From Chitinophaga silvatica (GTDB lineage Bacteria > Bacteroidota > Bacteroidia > Chitinophagales > Chitinophagaceae), in contig NZ_QPMM01000006.1 of the NCBI RefSeq assembly GCF_003419895.1, forward strand, positions 124,001 through 188,000: a stretch of DNA of 64,000 bases, given 5' to 3'. How positions within the stretch are numbered: the first letter of the stretch is position 1; every line of letters starts with the position of its first letter. The notes beneath the pieces are model-generated. The model was not told the DNA's origin, ran no database searches, and saw nothing but the letters and a program-made list of their open reading frames with translations. Position numbers and translations under genes: made by a program. Below, one piece after another: positions 1 through 10,209 of this stretch.

Positions 1-96
1 ATTATGTTTTTATATAATCTGTTAAAGAAAAGTTAAAAGACTGTTATCGTAATGTTATCGGCAACTTTTCTAGCTTAATTTTTTGTTAAGAAAGTT

Positions 97-104
97 TATA
101 TTTG
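97..104 (+). promoter_or_regulatory. Putative Bacteroidota -7 element (TATATTTG)
   Basis: TATATTTG matches the TAnnTTTG consensus of the Bacteroidota primary sigma factor. It lies 266 nt before the SusC start, leaving a long leader. No clear -33 TTTG at the usual 19-21 nt spacing was seen, so the call is tentative. Confidence 0.35.
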
Positions 105-137
105 AAGCCGATTGAAATTTTGCTAAGGAAACTGCTT

Positions 138-197
138 ATGAGAAGGAAGTTTATTACACTTTCGTGTGATTCATTGAATGAATTGCAAGAAAAGTAA
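138..197 (+). other. Possible 19-aa upstream open reading frame in the SusC leader
   Basis: An ATG at 138 opens 19 codons ending in TAA (195-197). The sequence around this ATG (AAGGAAAC, then GCTTATGAG and a run ending AAGTT) closely resembles that around the real SusC start at 371-377, about 239 bp downstream. It may be a regulatory upstream ORF, a relic of a duplicated gene start, or chance. No coding evidence beyond the context. Confidence 0.2.
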
Positions 198-370
198 TAA
201 ATCAATTGCGTTCTATTAAAAAAGATGCCAAAACATAGAAAGATCTATTACTGCCAACTCGCCAGCTTAGTTTACTAAATATTTTTTCGATTCATTTACG
301 GGAACCAAAATTATTAAGGCTTAAAAGTCTTAGACTGTTTTTTATTTTTTAAGGTTAAGGAAACAAAATC

Positions 371-3300
371 ATGCTTATGAGGAAAGTTCTATTTCTCCTC
401 CTGTCCGTTCTATTCCTGGGCGGACAGGTCTATGCGCAAAGTCGCACTGTAACAGGGAGAGTGACTGATGCCAAAGATGGCTCAGGTATTCCCGGTGCCA
501 CCGTACAAATTAAAGGCACCAGTAAAGGAACTGTTACGAATCCGCAAGGGTCTTTCACTTTACAGGTAGATGGTAATGTTACTTTAGTTGTTTCTTTCAT
601 CGGATTCGAGCAGAAAGAAGTAGCTACAGGTAATGTATCCACTGTGAATGTAGCACTGAAAACAGATTCCAAGAGTCTGGAAGAAGTAATCGTAACTGGT
701 TACACCATAGAAAAGAAGGTCAATTCTACAATTGCTGCTTCTACTATCAGTGGTGCAAAGATCAACAACGTAGCATTACCTGATGTAAATCAGATGCTGC
801 AAGGTAACGCTCCTGGTGTTGCAGTTTCTACCAACTCCGGTCAGCCGGGTGCTAAAACTGAAGTAAGAATCCGTGGTATCGGTTCTATTTCTGCCAGCAA
901 TGCTCCTATCTATGTTGTAGATGGGGTAATTGTATCGTCTGGTGACTTCACTCAAAACACTGCTACTTCAGATGTTATCTCTACTATCAACCCAGCCGAC
1001 ATCGAAAACATTACAGTACTGAAAGACGCTTCTGCTACTGCTTTGTATGGTTCTCGCGGTTCTAATGGTGTGATAGTTATTACAACTAAGAGTGGTAAAA
1101 AAGGTACCAACAAAATCAACTTCAATGGTAAGTATGGTTTCCAGAATTTAGCTCGCAGCATCCCAATGATGAGTTCTGCAGAGTTACTGGAGTACCAACG
1201 TGAAGGTATGAGAAACGCTACCAACAAAGATGGTTCTAAGCTTTATACTGAAGAACAAGTATTGGCTAACCGTCCGGATATGTTGAAGAATGTAAACACA
1301 GATTGGGCTGGTCTTGCTTTCCATACTGGTAAAACTCAGTCTTACGGTATTAATGCAAGCGGTGGTAATGACAAAACATTATACTATGCTTCCGGTGATT
1401 ACTTCAAACAGGAAGGTATCCTGATTGGTTCAAACTTTAGCCGCTATAATGGCCGTTTGAATGTAGATCACAAATTCAATGATAAATTTGATCTGAGCTT
1501 CAAAGTAAATGGTTCCTATACTGATATGAGAAGTGCCAGTGCTGGTAACAGCTACTCTTCTCCATTGATGGGAGCTCTTGGTAACGTTCCTTATATACCA
1601 GCCTATGATGCTAACGGTAAACCTTACAATGGTTATACTGCTGGTCAACCTGGTACTACTACCTGGGCTGATTTGTCTAGCATTCCTAGTTCTTTACGTC
1701 CGGTTCTTCGTGGTGGTAACTTCCTTAGCACTGTTGAAAACAACTACAACAAGAGCAACACTGCTCAAACTGTATTCAACGTTGCTTTAGGATATAACAT
1801 CATTGACGGTTTACGTTTTGTAGTGAAAGGAAATGCTGAAATCACTAATATCCGTGAGAAACAATGGACTTCTCCTAATTCATATGATGGTCGTAACTAT
1901 GGTGGTTACCTCTATAACGTGAATACCAATATGGGGCTGTATACTACTCAACAATTGTTGACTTACAACTTTTCCATTGCTAAAGATCATAATATCCGTT
2001 TGTTAGCAGGTAATGAATACTCGTTCTCTAACAGAGTATGGAACTACAGTGCTAAGAATGGTTTCCCTAGCCAATCATCTCAGGTACCAGATGCTGGTTC
2101 TACCTATTTCGATATGGCTGGTGATGAGTTGAACTATGCTTTCCAGGCTTTAATTGGTAAAGTAGATTACGACTATAAAAACAAATATTTCCTAAGCGGT
2201 AGCTATAGAAGAGATGGTTCAAGCCGTTTCCCTAAAGACAGCCGTTATGGTAACTTCTACTCTATAGGTGCTGCATGGCGTATTACTGAAGAAGATTTTG
2301 CAAAGAATATTTCCTGGTTAAATGACCTGAAACTCCGTTCTAGCTATGGTGTTATGGGTAATGCTGAAGGTTTGGGTAACTACCCTTATCAACCGCTGTT
2401 TAGCCTGTTGGGTGCTTACGATGGCCAATCTGTTGCTTATCAGAAACAACCAGGTAACCCTAACCTTGGATGGGAAAAACAAAACCTCTTCGATGTAGGT
2501 ATCGATGTTTCTGTTCTGAACAGACGCTTATTTGGTAGCTTCGGTTTCTACGACAAACGTTCTTCTGCATTATTGCTTGAGAAACCATTGTCTATGACTA
2601 CTGGTTACGCAACAATGAACATGAACGTTGGTCAAATGATGAACCAAGGTTTTGAAATTACCATTGGTGGTGTTCCTGTAGCTACTAAAAACTTTACCTG
2701 GACTTCCGACTTAAACTTTGCTACACTTAAAAACAAAGTATTATCATTAGGTGGTGATCAGTTCATCCCTGCTGGTACTCGTCAACGTATTGAAGTTGGT
2801 ATGCCTTTTGGCTCCTGGTATTTACCAATATGGGCTGGTGTAGATCCTAAGACTGGTTCGGCACAGTGGCTCGATAAAGATGGTAAAGTTACCACTGTTT
2901 ACTCTCAGGCAGCAAGACAATATGCTGGTCAGGCATTGCCTAAAATCACCGGAGGGTTCACCAATAAATTCAATTACAAAGAATTCGATCTGTCTGTATT
3001 TATTACATTCAGTGCAGGTAACAAAGCTTACAACTCAAACCGTGCTAATTTAGAGAGCGATGGTAACAATACCACCGGTAACCAGGCTAAAGACGCGTTG
3101 GATCACTGGCAATATGAAGGCCAAATCTCCGACAGACCTAAAGTTATTTGGGGTAACAGCACCAGCTCTACCAGCACTTCTACCCGTTTCTTAGAAGACG
3201 TTTCCTACGCTAAATTGAGAAATGTAACCTTAGGTTACAACCTTCCTAAATCTCTGATAAGCAGAACTAAACTTCAAAACTTAAGAGTATATGCACAAGC

Positions 3301-3469
3301 AGAGAACCTGTTTACTTTAACTAAGTATAAAGGATGGGATCCTGATGTGAATACTAATCCTGCAGCTCCAACCAGTACCGCAAACGTTGCTGTATCTAAT
3401 GGTGGTGTAGATTTTTACCGTTATCCTACTTCAAGGATTTTCACTTTCGGTATTAACGTGGGTCTGTAA
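371..3469 (+). CDS. SusC/RagA-type TonB-dependent outer-membrane transporter (1032 aa)
   Basis: A TonB-linked outer-membrane channel that imports an oligomeric nutrient, working with the SusD-type lipoprotein encoded next. A signal peptide spans residues 1-22 (cleavage near VYA|Q). A carboxypeptidase-regulatory-like domain follows (about 24-105, GRVTDAKDGSGIPGATV). The plug domain has the SusC signature IRGIGS...APIYVVDGV, then a long beta-barrel ends with the aromatic/hydrophobic terminus FTFGINVGL. Length fits the family (about 1000 aa). ATG at 371 is used here, but ATG at 377 (MRKVLF) is an equally good start. The SusD gene begins 30 bp downstream, so they form one transcription unit. The substrate cannot be read from sequence: no glycoside hydrolase or peptidase gene is adjacent. 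Confidence 0.96.
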   Translation: MLMRKVLFLLLSVLFLGGQVYAQSRTVTGRVTDAKDGSGIPGATVQIKGTSKGTVTNPQGSFTLQVDGNVTLVVSFIGFEQKEVATGNVSTVNVALKTDSKSLEEVIVTGYTIEKKVNSTIAASTISGAKINNVALPDVNQMLQGNAPGVAVSTNSGQPGAKTEVRIRGIGSISASNAPIYVVDGVIVSSGDFTQNTATSDVISTINPADIENITVLKDASATALYGSRGSNGVIVITTKSGKKGTNKINFNGKYGFQNLARSIPMMSSAELLEYQREGMRNATNKDGSKLYTEEQVLANRPDMLKNVNTDWAGLAFHTGKTQSYGINASGGNDKTLYYASGDYFKQEGILIGSNFSRYNGRLNVDHKFNDKFDLSFKVNGSYTDMRSASAGNSYSSPLMGALGNVPYIPAYDANGKPYNGYTAGQPGTTTWADLSSIPSSLRPVLRGGNFLSTVENNYNKSNTAQTVFNVALGYNIIDGLRFVVKGNAEITNIREKQWTSPNSYDGRNYGGYLYNVNTNMGLYTTQQLLTYNFSIAKDHNIRLLAGNEYSFSNRVWNYSAKNGFPSQSSQVPDAGSTYFDMAGDELNYAFQALIGKVDYDYKNKYFLSGSYRRDGSSRFPKDSRYGNFYSIGAAWRITEEDFAKNISWLNDLKLRSSYGVMGNAEGLGNYPYQPLFSLLGAYDGQSVAYQKQPGNPNLGWEKQNLFDVGIDVSVLNRRLFGSFGFYDKRSSALLLEKPLSMTTGYATMNMNVGQMMNQGFEITIGGVPVATKNFTWTSDLNFATLKNKVLSLGGDQFIPAGTRQRIEVGMPFGSWYLPIWAGVDPKTGSAQWLDKDGKVTTVYSQAARQYAGQALPKITGGFTNKFNYKEFDLSVFITFSAGNKAYNSNRANLESDGNNTTGNQAKDALDHWQYEGQISDRPKVIWGNSTSSTSTSTRFLEDVSYAKLRNVTLGYNLPKSLISRTKLQNLRVYAQAENLFTLTKYKGWDPDVNTNPAAPTSTANVAVSNGGVDFYRYPTSRIFTFGINVGL

Positions 3470-3499
3470 TTGAGTAAAACAAAAATTTAAGAATTGATT

Positions 3500-4924
3500 A
3501 TGTTTAAATATTCTAAACTCTCAATATTGGCTTTGGCTACTGCTGGTATGTTTTCTGCTTGCAGCAAACTGGATCAGGACCCACAGTCATCACTGAGCGA
3601 TAAAGATGCAGTAACGGAAGCAAATGCCCGTATCCTGGCAAATGGTATGTATTCTCGTATGCAAACTCTCGAATATTATGGTCGTGATTTCATGGTCGTA
3701 TCAGATTTGGGTGGTGTGGATATGAAGATCACATCCCAGAACTCAAGTAGATTTCTCAATGAGTTCCAATTGCTTTATACGCCGTTGGTTGCTCCACAAT
3801 CCAATACTTTCCTGAATGCCTACAGAGTGGTAAACCAGGCAAATGTACTGATCAATCAGATCGCTGAAAATAGCAATACCTCTTCTATTCGTGGAGAAGC
3901 TTATTTCATGCGTGCATTGGCGAATTTTGACCTAGCAAGAAGGTATTGCAGACCTTATTCTAACGAAAAGGCACAAACTGTAGGTGTTAACTCACCAAAT
4001 ACCGGTATTGCTTTAGTAACAACATCGGTTAGCGATCCTAATGCTTATAAACCAAGTCGTAGTACACTGGAAGAAACTTATAATGCTATCATCGCAGATT
4101 TGAAAGTTGCACAGGAAAAAGCACCTACCAGTACTCCTGGTAAATCAGGTGTATTCAAAGGCTCTAAAGACGCTGCTACAGCTTTACTGAGTCGTGCTTA
4201 TCTCGCTATGAAAAGCTGGGATAATGTAATTACTGAATCAAGTAAATTGATCGGTAAATACGAACTGTATAAAGCTAGTGAAGTAGTAAATATCTTCAAT
4301 GCTGATGGTGCTACCAGTGAAGAAATCTTCTCTGTTCGCAACACCGTTAATAATGGTCTCGGTTCTAACAACTTCGGTTATATTTATGTTGCTCAGGCAA
4401 ATGGTGGATATGGTGATATCAGACTAACTGAAGGATTCATGAAATTATTTGAGGAAAATGATGCACGTAAAGGACAGATCTTGCCTTTGGATAATGGAGC
4501 AAACAATTATCTGATGAAATTTTCAGGTAATCTTGCCCAAGGTCAGGTAGGTTTGGTGAATGTACGTGTTTTAAGAATCAGCGAAGTTCTGCTCAACCGT
4601 GCTGAAGCATACAATGAAAAAGGAGACTTAGGACTTGCTGTCGCTGACGTAAATAGCCTGAGAGCAAATCGTGGTCTTACTCCTTTTGTAAGTTCAAATC
4701 AAGATGATATCAGAGCTGAAATCAAAAAGCAAAGAAGAATTGAACTGGTTGGTGAAGGCTTCGGAATGTTTGATTTGTTCCGTAAGAACGATACCCGTGA
4801 TATTCCTGATGCTAATGCTCTCAGATCTAGTGAACTTAAACCTTCAGGTGATAAAGTGGCGTATCCAATTCCTCAAACAGAAATTGATACCAATCCTAAT
4901 ATGGTTCAAAATCCAGGATATTAA
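3500..4924 (+). CDS. SusD/RagB-type nutrient-binding outer-membrane lipoprotein (474 aa)
   Basis: Surface lipoprotein that caps the SusC channel and binds the incoming nutrient. ATG at 3500 gives a lipoprotein signal with lipobox FSAC, so Cys21 is the acylated residue. A TTG six bases earlier is less likely. The helical TPR-like SusD fold is indicated by FMRALANFDLARRYC near the middle and by the C-terminal motif RRIELVGEGFGMFDLFR, where SusD proteins usually have RR-ELxxEGxRxxDLxR. Length is at the small end for the family. It is translated with the upstream SusC gene and followed by a strong terminator. Confidence 0.95.
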   Translation: MFKYSKLSILALATAGMFSACSKLDQDPQSSLSDKDAVTEANARILANGMYSRMQTLEYYGRDFMVVSDLGGVDMKITSQNSSRFLNEFQLLYTPLVAPQSNTFLNAYRVVNQANVLINQIAENSNTSSIRGEAYFMRALANFDLARRYCRPYSNEKAQTVGVNSPNTGIALVTTSVSDPNAYKPSRSTLEETYNAIIADLKVAQEKAPTSTPGKSGVFKGSKDAATALLSRAYLAMKSWDNVITESSKLIGKYELYKASEVVNIFNADGATSEEIFSVRNTVNNGLGSNNFGYIYVAQANGGYGDIRLTEGFMKLFEENDARKGQILPLDNGANNYLMKFSGNLAQGQVGLVNVRVLRISEVLLNRAEAYNEKGDLGLAVADVNSLRANRGLTPFVSSNQDDIRAEIKKQRRIELVGEGFGMFDLFRKNDTRDIPDANALRSSELKPSGDKVAYPIPQTEIDTNPNMVQNPGY

Positions 4925-4948
4925 TATTATACCTGTCCATAAAAACTT

Positions 4949-4984
4949 AAGAGGCTATACGAAAAGTATAGCCTCTTTTTTTTG
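4949..4984 (+). terminator. Rho-independent terminator after SusCD pair 1
   Basis: A 12-bp stem (AAGAGGCTATAC with GTATAGCCTCTT) encloses a 5-nt loop and runs directly into a long T tract. It ends the first SusC/SusD transcription unit, 24 bp after the SusD stop. Confidence 0.9.
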
Positions 4985-5257
4985 CTGGTTTTCCTTCCTT
5001 ACCCCAAAAAAAATTTTTGTAAGAATCTCTTATAAATAGAGATAAAAAAAATATCAGGTTAACCTGCTTTTTTCTCAACAAATCCAAACTCCTCCGTGTT
5101 ATTTAGCTGTTATTTAACAAATATCTACATTCCGATATATAACAATTTATTAGTAATTGATTGATATTATTTTATCTATTACTGATATTATTTATGCTTT
5201 TTTTATCGTAATTTAATTCTTGTTAACTTCTATTTAGTCAATCAAAACCAGTCGCTT
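4985..5257. other. AT-rich upstream region of SusCD pair 2
   Basis: No gene is visible. The stretch is very AT-rich and must hold the promoter for the second SusC gene, but no clear TAnnTTTG match stands out. Together with the preceding terminator it makes a 333-bp gene-free gap. Confidence 0.4.
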
Positions 5258-8200
5258 ATGAAAAAAGAGCTACTACTATGGCTGTTTTTATGCTGCGGCG
5301 TTCTCAACGCTTTCTCGCAGTCCCGAACGATTAGCGGAACAGTTACTGATGCAAATGACGGGTCACCTCTTCCCGGTGTAACAGTTGTGGTAAAGGGCAC
5401 AACCAGAGGAGCAATGACTTCTGGTGATGGTACTTACCGAATCAGTAATGTTGCTAATGGTGAAACATTGGTATTCTCCTTTATAGGTTATCTCACTAAA
5501 GAAATAACTGTCGGTACAGAAAGTACAATAAACGTTACTCTCGCAGCAGATAAAAAACAACTGGGCGAAGTTGTAGTAACTGCAGTGGGGTTAAAACGTA
5601 ATGAAAACTCTCTGGGTTATTCCGTTGCTACTGTAAAACCAGATCAGATCCTACAAAAATCAGAACCTGATATGTTGAAAGGTCTGCAAGGTAAAGTAGC
5701 AGGTGTGGATATACGTACTTCCCAAGGTACTCCGGGTGCGGCTACCCGTATTCAAATCCGTGGTAATACCTCCTTCTTTGGGAATAATGAACCCCTGATC
5801 GTAGTAGATGGGATTCCTTATAATAATGACCAGGTTACCACTACCAACCAGACTTCCGGCGGTGGTGCATATTCCAGTGGTTTATCTTCTCTCGATCCTA
5901 ACGATATTGCCAGTATGACAGTACTGAAAGGTGCTGCTGCTGCTGCGTTATACGGATCAAGAGCTTCCAACGGTGCTATTATCATCACTACCAAATCAGG
6001 TAGTGCATCAATAGGACGTAAGAAACTGGAAGTTTCATATTCCAGTTCCATCGCCTTTGAAACAATAGCCAGTTATCCTAAGTATCAGAATCTCTATGGA
6101 ACAGGTAGTGATTTTACCTATAATCCAAACTCCAATGGTTCCTGGGGTTCTGCTTTTTCTTCACAGGATTCTGTACCCGTATGGCCTGCCTATCTGAAAG
6201 CATTTCCTGAACTATTCCCTGCTTCAGGAAACATGAAATATGAAGCAGTTCCCAACAACGTAAGAGACCTGTTCAGAACCGGGTTCCTGTCTGAAAACTC
6301 AGTTACTGCAAATGGTGGTACTGAAAAATCTTCAGTCAGTGTAACTGCTTCCTATCTGAGCCAGAATGGGTATGTTCCACATTCCGATTTCAACAGAGGT
6401 AGTTTGGCTATCGGTGGTATTACCAGGTTAACAAATGGGCTGACTGCAAGCGGAAACTTCAGCTATAGCACCAGCGCCCAGGCCGGTAGTACATTTGGTG
6501 AAAACCAGGTAGATGGATCTACATCCTCCTTTGCCCGTAACCTCTTCCTGGGAAGAAACTGGAATATTGCCGGATTACCATTCCAAACTGCTGATGGAAA
6601 ACCAGTTTCTACCAACCCTGCACAATACGATAACCCACTGTGGGCATTCCTGCATAATACTGTAAATACAGCAACAGACAGGTATGTTTCAGGGTTGAAA
6701 TTCAACTACGATGATATTACTCCATGGTTTAGCGCAAGCTATCAGTTAGGTATAAACGCTCAAAACTTCCTGCGTAAGGAAATTGTGGATATAGGTTCCA
6801 GAGGTGCTGAAGGCGTTGGTCAGATCGTACAACAAAACTATAGATTCACTGAAATTGAGTCTAACCTGATCGGTACATTCAATCCAAAACTTAAAAATGA
6901 AGACTTCGGTCTTAAAATCATAGTAGGTCATAACGTTAACCAACGTACCACCAAATCTCAAATTTACACCGGTAAAAACATTGTGGCTCCTGGTATTTAC
7001 TCTCTCAGTAATACTAAGAGCGTTCTTCCAACCGAAGATGTCTTTTATCGCAGAAGATTATGGGGGCTTTTTGGAGAGGTGGACTTTGACTATAAAAAAT
7101 GGTTATTCGTAAACGTAACTGGCCGTAACGACTGGTCTTCTACCCTACCATCCGACAATCGCAGCTACTTCTATCCTAGTGTATCTGCCAGCTGGATATT
7201 TACTGATGCTTTGAAGATGGATAGTAAAGTGCTAACCTTCGGTAAATTGAGAGCAGGTTGGGCAAGAGTAGGTAGGGATGCCGATCCTTACAAACTGGCC
7301 AATATCTTTAATGTAAACTCAACCTTCCTGGGTCAATCTGGCGTAATCCAATTCCCTGTAGGTGGTAATAACCAACTGAAACCGGAATTTACCACAGACT
7401 TTGAGGTAGGTACTAACCTCGAGTTTTTCGATAGAAGAGTGGCACTCGATTTCGCATGGTATAGCCGTATTTCTACTAACCTGATTGCACCTCTTACTCT
7501 CCCTGGTTCTTCTGGTTTTACACAGGTGTTTGACAACTACGGAAAATTATCCAACAAGGGTATAGAAGTAGATTTAAATGTTGTAGCTGTAAGATCTAAA
7601 GAAGTGACCTGGAATTTCCACTGGATCTTTACTAAAAACAGAAGTATCGTAAAAGAACTGAAACCAGGTGTCGACAGGTTGGAACTTCAGGGAGTATTGG
7701 ATGCAATAAGTCCATATCTGGAAGCTGGCAAACCATACGGATATCTCCGTGGTACTGCTGATGCAAGAGATGCTAATGGACATCTGCTGATCGATCCATC
7801 TTCCGGCCTTCTGATTCGCGCACTGGATCAAAGAATGATTGGGGATCCTAACCCTGATTTCAAAACTGGCTTAAGTACCACCGTAAACTATAAAGGGTTT
7901 TTCCTGAACATTCTCTGGGATCTGACCAGAGGAGGAGATGTTTACTCAACTACAGTTAGCTCGCTTCTTGGACGTGGTGTAACCTTAGATACCAAGGATC
8001 GTGAAAAGGTTATTATTATTCCTGGATACTATGGAGATGTTAACTCTCCTGGTACTCCAATACTGGATAGCCACGGAAATGAAATTCCAAATCATACTCA
8101 AATCAGTTTATTCGAAAGCTATTTTGGTGAAAGCTTCGCAATCAACTCAGCTTCTGAATGGAATGTATACGATGCTACAGTGTGGACTTTCCGCGAATTA

Positions 8201-8428
8201 GGTTTTGGATATGATTTTCCGAAAAATTGGTTTGATAAAACACCAATCGGAAGTTTAACACTCTCCTTTACAGCACGTAATCTTTGGTTTTATGCGCCAT
8301 ATATGCCTAGGTATAGCCACTTCAATCCGGAAGCCGGAAGCTTTGGTTCTACCAATGTTCAAGGTATTGAATTATCTGGTGCTCCTACCACCCGTAGATT
8401 TGGTGCTAACCTGAAAGTGACGTTCTAA
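5258..8428 (+). CDS. SusC/RagA-type TonB-dependent outer-membrane transporter (1056 aa)
   Basis: Second SusC-type importer. Signal peptide residues 1-20 (MKKELLLWLFLCCGVLNAFS), a carboxypeptidase-regulatory-like domain (about 24-105, GTVTDANDGSPLPGVTV), the junction EVVVTAVGLKRNENSLGYS, and a plug with IRGNTSFFGNNEPLIVVDG, then a 22-strand-type barrel ending in LKVTF. The VTAVGLKR...LGYS junction is typical of one SusC subgroup that travels with the SusD-like_2 family, and the next gene belongs to that group, so the pair is internally consistent. Sequence differs clearly from the 371-3469 copy, so this is not a recent duplication. Substrate unknown. Confidence 0.96.
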   Translation: MKKELLLWLFLCCGVLNAFSQSRTISGTVTDANDGSPLPGVTVVVKGTTRGAMTSGDGTYRISNVANGETLVFSFIGYLTKEITVGTESTINVTLAADKKQLGEVVVTAVGLKRNENSLGYSVATVKPDQILQKSEPDMLKGLQGKVAGVDIRTSQGTPGAATRIQIRGNTSFFGNNEPLIVVDGIPYNNDQVTTTNQTSGGGAYSSGLSSLDPNDIASMTVLKGAAAAALYGSRASNGAIIITTKSGSASIGRKKLEVSYSSSIAFETIASYPKYQNLYGTGSDFTYNPNSNGSWGSAFSSQDSVPVWPAYLKAFPELFPASGNMKYEAVPNNVRDLFRTGFLSENSVTANGGTEKSSVSVTASYLSQNGYVPHSDFNRGSLAIGGITRLTNGLTASGNFSYSTSAQAGSTFGENQVDGSTSSFARNLFLGRNWNIAGLPFQTADGKPVSTNPAQYDNPLWAFLHNTVNTATDRYVSGLKFNYDDITPWFSASYQLGINAQNFLRKEIVDIGSRGAEGVGQIVQQNYRFTEIESNLIGTFNPKLKNEDFGLKIIVGHNVNQRTTKSQIYTGKNIVAPGIYSLSNTKSVLPTEDVFYRRRLWGLFGEVDFDYKKWLFVNVTGRNDWSSTLPSDNRSYFYPSVSASWIFTDALKMDSKVLTFGKLRAGWARVGRDADPYKLANIFNVNSTFLGQSGVIQFPVGGNNQLKPEFTTDFEVGTNLEFFDRRVALDFAWYSRISTNLIAPLTLPGSSGFTQVFDNYGKLSNKGIEVDLNVVAVRSKEVTWNFHWIFTKNRSIVKELKPGVDRLELQGVLDAISPYLEAGKPYGYLRGTADARDANGHLLIDPSSGLLIRALDQRMIGDPNPDFKTGLSTTVNYKGFFLNILWDLTRGGDVYSTTVSSLLGRGVTLDTKDREKVIIIPGYYGDVNSPGTPILDSHGNEIPNHTQISLFESYFGESFAINSASEWNVYDATVWTFRELGFGYDFPKNWFDKTPIGSLTLSFTARNLWFYAPYMPRYSHFNPEAGSFGSTNVQGIELSGAPTTRRFGANLKVTF

Positions 8429-8449
8429 TTCACGAAAACTATTGAACCA

Positions 8450-10180
8450 ATGAAAAGATTAAGCTATATACTACTAGTCACGTTTGCAGCCATGGTTGGC
8501 TGTAAGAAAGGATGGTTGGATATCAATACAGATCCTAACAATCCAACTGTAGCGTCATTGCCACAAATGTTGGTAGCTGCCCAACAAGGTTTGGCTTACG
8601 ACATGGGCTTTAATAATGATAATCGTGGTGCCAGGGGTTTAACAGAAGTATTATCTGTATACATGCACCAGGTAACAGTAAGGGAAGATCAGGACCAGTA
8701 TGGCGCTACCGGAACTGATTTTAGTATCAATAATTCATGGAATGATTTTTACAGTGCTCAGAGTGTAAATGGTTTACCTGATTATGTGGGATGCCTGGAA
8801 AATATTAGCGTGATGATTGCACAGGCTGAAGCCGGGGGAAATCATATCTACGCCGGAATTGGCCGCATAATGAGAGCCTATGGTGTGAGTCAGTTTGTTG
8901 ATGCTTTTGCGGATGTTCCTTATTCTGAAGCTAATCAGTTTGCAACTAACGGTCTTCGTTATCCGAAATTTGATAAAGGACAGGATATATATACTGATCT
9001 GTTCAAACAACTGGATCAGGGGATTGCCGAACTGCAGGCTACCGGAGGAAATGAACTTGTACCTTCTGCAGATGATTTATTCTACGGAGGAAGTCCTGCT
9101 GCCTGGATCAGATTAGCAAACACTATTAAGTTAAAGCTCTATAATCAGATCAGATTAACCACTAATGTTTCTGCTGAAGTAACAGCACTGGTTAATAGCG
9201 GGAACCTCATTAGCAGCTGGAGTCAAAGCTTTCTCATGAAGTATGGAAAGAATCCTTCACCAGATGACAGAAACCCTGGTTTCAGCGAGTATTTCGCCAC
9301 TCAGAAATCTCACTATCAGAGTCCATGGTTCTTTGAAATTCTGAAAGGTATTAATCCAAATATCTTCACTGGTATTACCGATCCTCGTATTCCATACTAT
9401 TTTTATAATCAGAATACCGTAGATGGCGTATCTCAGGGTCTTGGAACCGATTATAGGGATAGTGCTTTTATCTCCATCTACTTTGGTTCTACTGGTCCAA
9501 ACAGAGATAAGTCACAGGATCAGAGTATGACAGTTTTTGGTATTTATCCGGTTGGCGGACGTTATGACCAAGGTGATCATATTGTTGTAAATGCTTCCAG
9601 TGGTACCGGTGCTGCTCCATTACGTTTGCTTACCTACGCTGATGTATTATATATCGAAGCGGAGTTGATGAACGTAGGCCTCATTGGCGGAGATGCCCGT
9701 GCAACATTAAAAAGCGCAATTCTCGAATCTTTCTCTCAGGTAGATAATGTAGTGAACCTGGCCAACGGAGGTCAGACTATTCCAAAATTAGTAGGCGGGC
9801 CTGATACAGCATATACCAATCAGGTGTTGGCAGTATATGATGCAGCAACTACTGCGACCAGAAGACTTGAAATAATTATAACGGAGAAATGGATCCAAAG
9901 TTTTGGATTTAGCGGTGATCAGTATACCGACTACAGAAGAACAGGCTATCCAATCATTTTTGATCCTAATAATCCTCAAATGGCACCGGGCGGATATGCT
10001 CAGCCACCAATTAATGGAGATCCCTCCAATCCGGGAGTTCCGCAGCCTAAGGTTAGGGTAGTTTGCCTGCGCAAATACCCAGTATCATTGCCTTGGCCTG
10101 CAACAGAGCTGAACGTAAATCCAAACGCTCCGCCTCAAAAGACTCCGGATTCTTATTTCGTTTTCTGGGATAAACAGTAA
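8450..10180 (+). CDS. SusD-like lipoprotein, SusD-like_2 type (576 aa)
   Basis: Partner lipoprotein of the SusC gene that ends 21 bp upstream. The start MKRLSYILLVTFAAMVGC puts the lipid-modified cysteine at residue 18. The segment after it (WLDINTDPNNPTVASLPQML) is the hallmark of the SusD-like_2 branch, whose members begin with DxNxDPN-P. Residues near the C terminus (TEKWIQSFGFSGDQYTDYRRTGYP) match the usual motif where the fold closes. Larger than classical SusD (about 500 aa), as is normal for this branch. Likely binds an oligosaccharide, peptide or glycoconjugate at the cell surface; no hydrolase neighbour narrows this. Confidence 0.93.
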   Translation: MKRLSYILLVTFAAMVGCKKGWLDINTDPNNPTVASLPQMLVAAQQGLAYDMGFNNDNRGARGLTEVLSVYMHQVTVREDQDQYGATGTDFSINNSWNDFYSAQSVNGLPDYVGCLENISVMIAQAEAGGNHIYAGIGRIMRAYGVSQFVDAFADVPYSEANQFATNGLRYPKFDKGQDIYTDLFKQLDQGIAELQATGGNELVPSADDLFYGGSPAAWIRLANTIKLKLYNQIRLTTNVSAEVTALVNSGNLISSWSQSFLMKYGKNPSPDDRNPGFSEYFATQKSHYQSPWFFEILKGINPNIFTGITDPRIPYYFYNQNTVDGVSQGLGTDYRDSAFISIYFGSTGPNRDKSQDQSMTVFGIYPVGGRYDQGDHIVVNASSGTGAAPLRLLTYADVLYIEAELMNVGLIGGDARATLKSAILESFSQVDNVVNLANGGQTIPKLVGGPDTAYTNQVLAVYDAATTATRRLEIIITEKWIQSFGFSGDQYTDYRRTGYPIIFDPNNPQMAPGGYAQPPINGDPSNPGVPQPKVRVVCLRKYPVSLPWPATELNVNPNAPPQKTPDSYFVFWDKQ

Positions 10181-10209
10181 CTGCATTCACGCACTTTAAA
10201 AATGACTCT

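Larger units (their letters stand above)
1..370. other. Non-coding leader region upstream of the first SusC gene
   Basis: No convincing protein gene is visible here. The stretch is AT-rich. It holds a TAnnTTTG-type promoter element (97-104), a 19-codon open frame (138-197), and a weak 6-bp hairpin (315-332) followed by a T-rich run (338-350) that could attenuate transcription. If the promoter call is right, the SusC mRNA has a leader of roughly 260 nt. What lies upstream of position 1 (for example a sigma/anti-sigma pair) cannot be seen. Confidence 0.5.
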
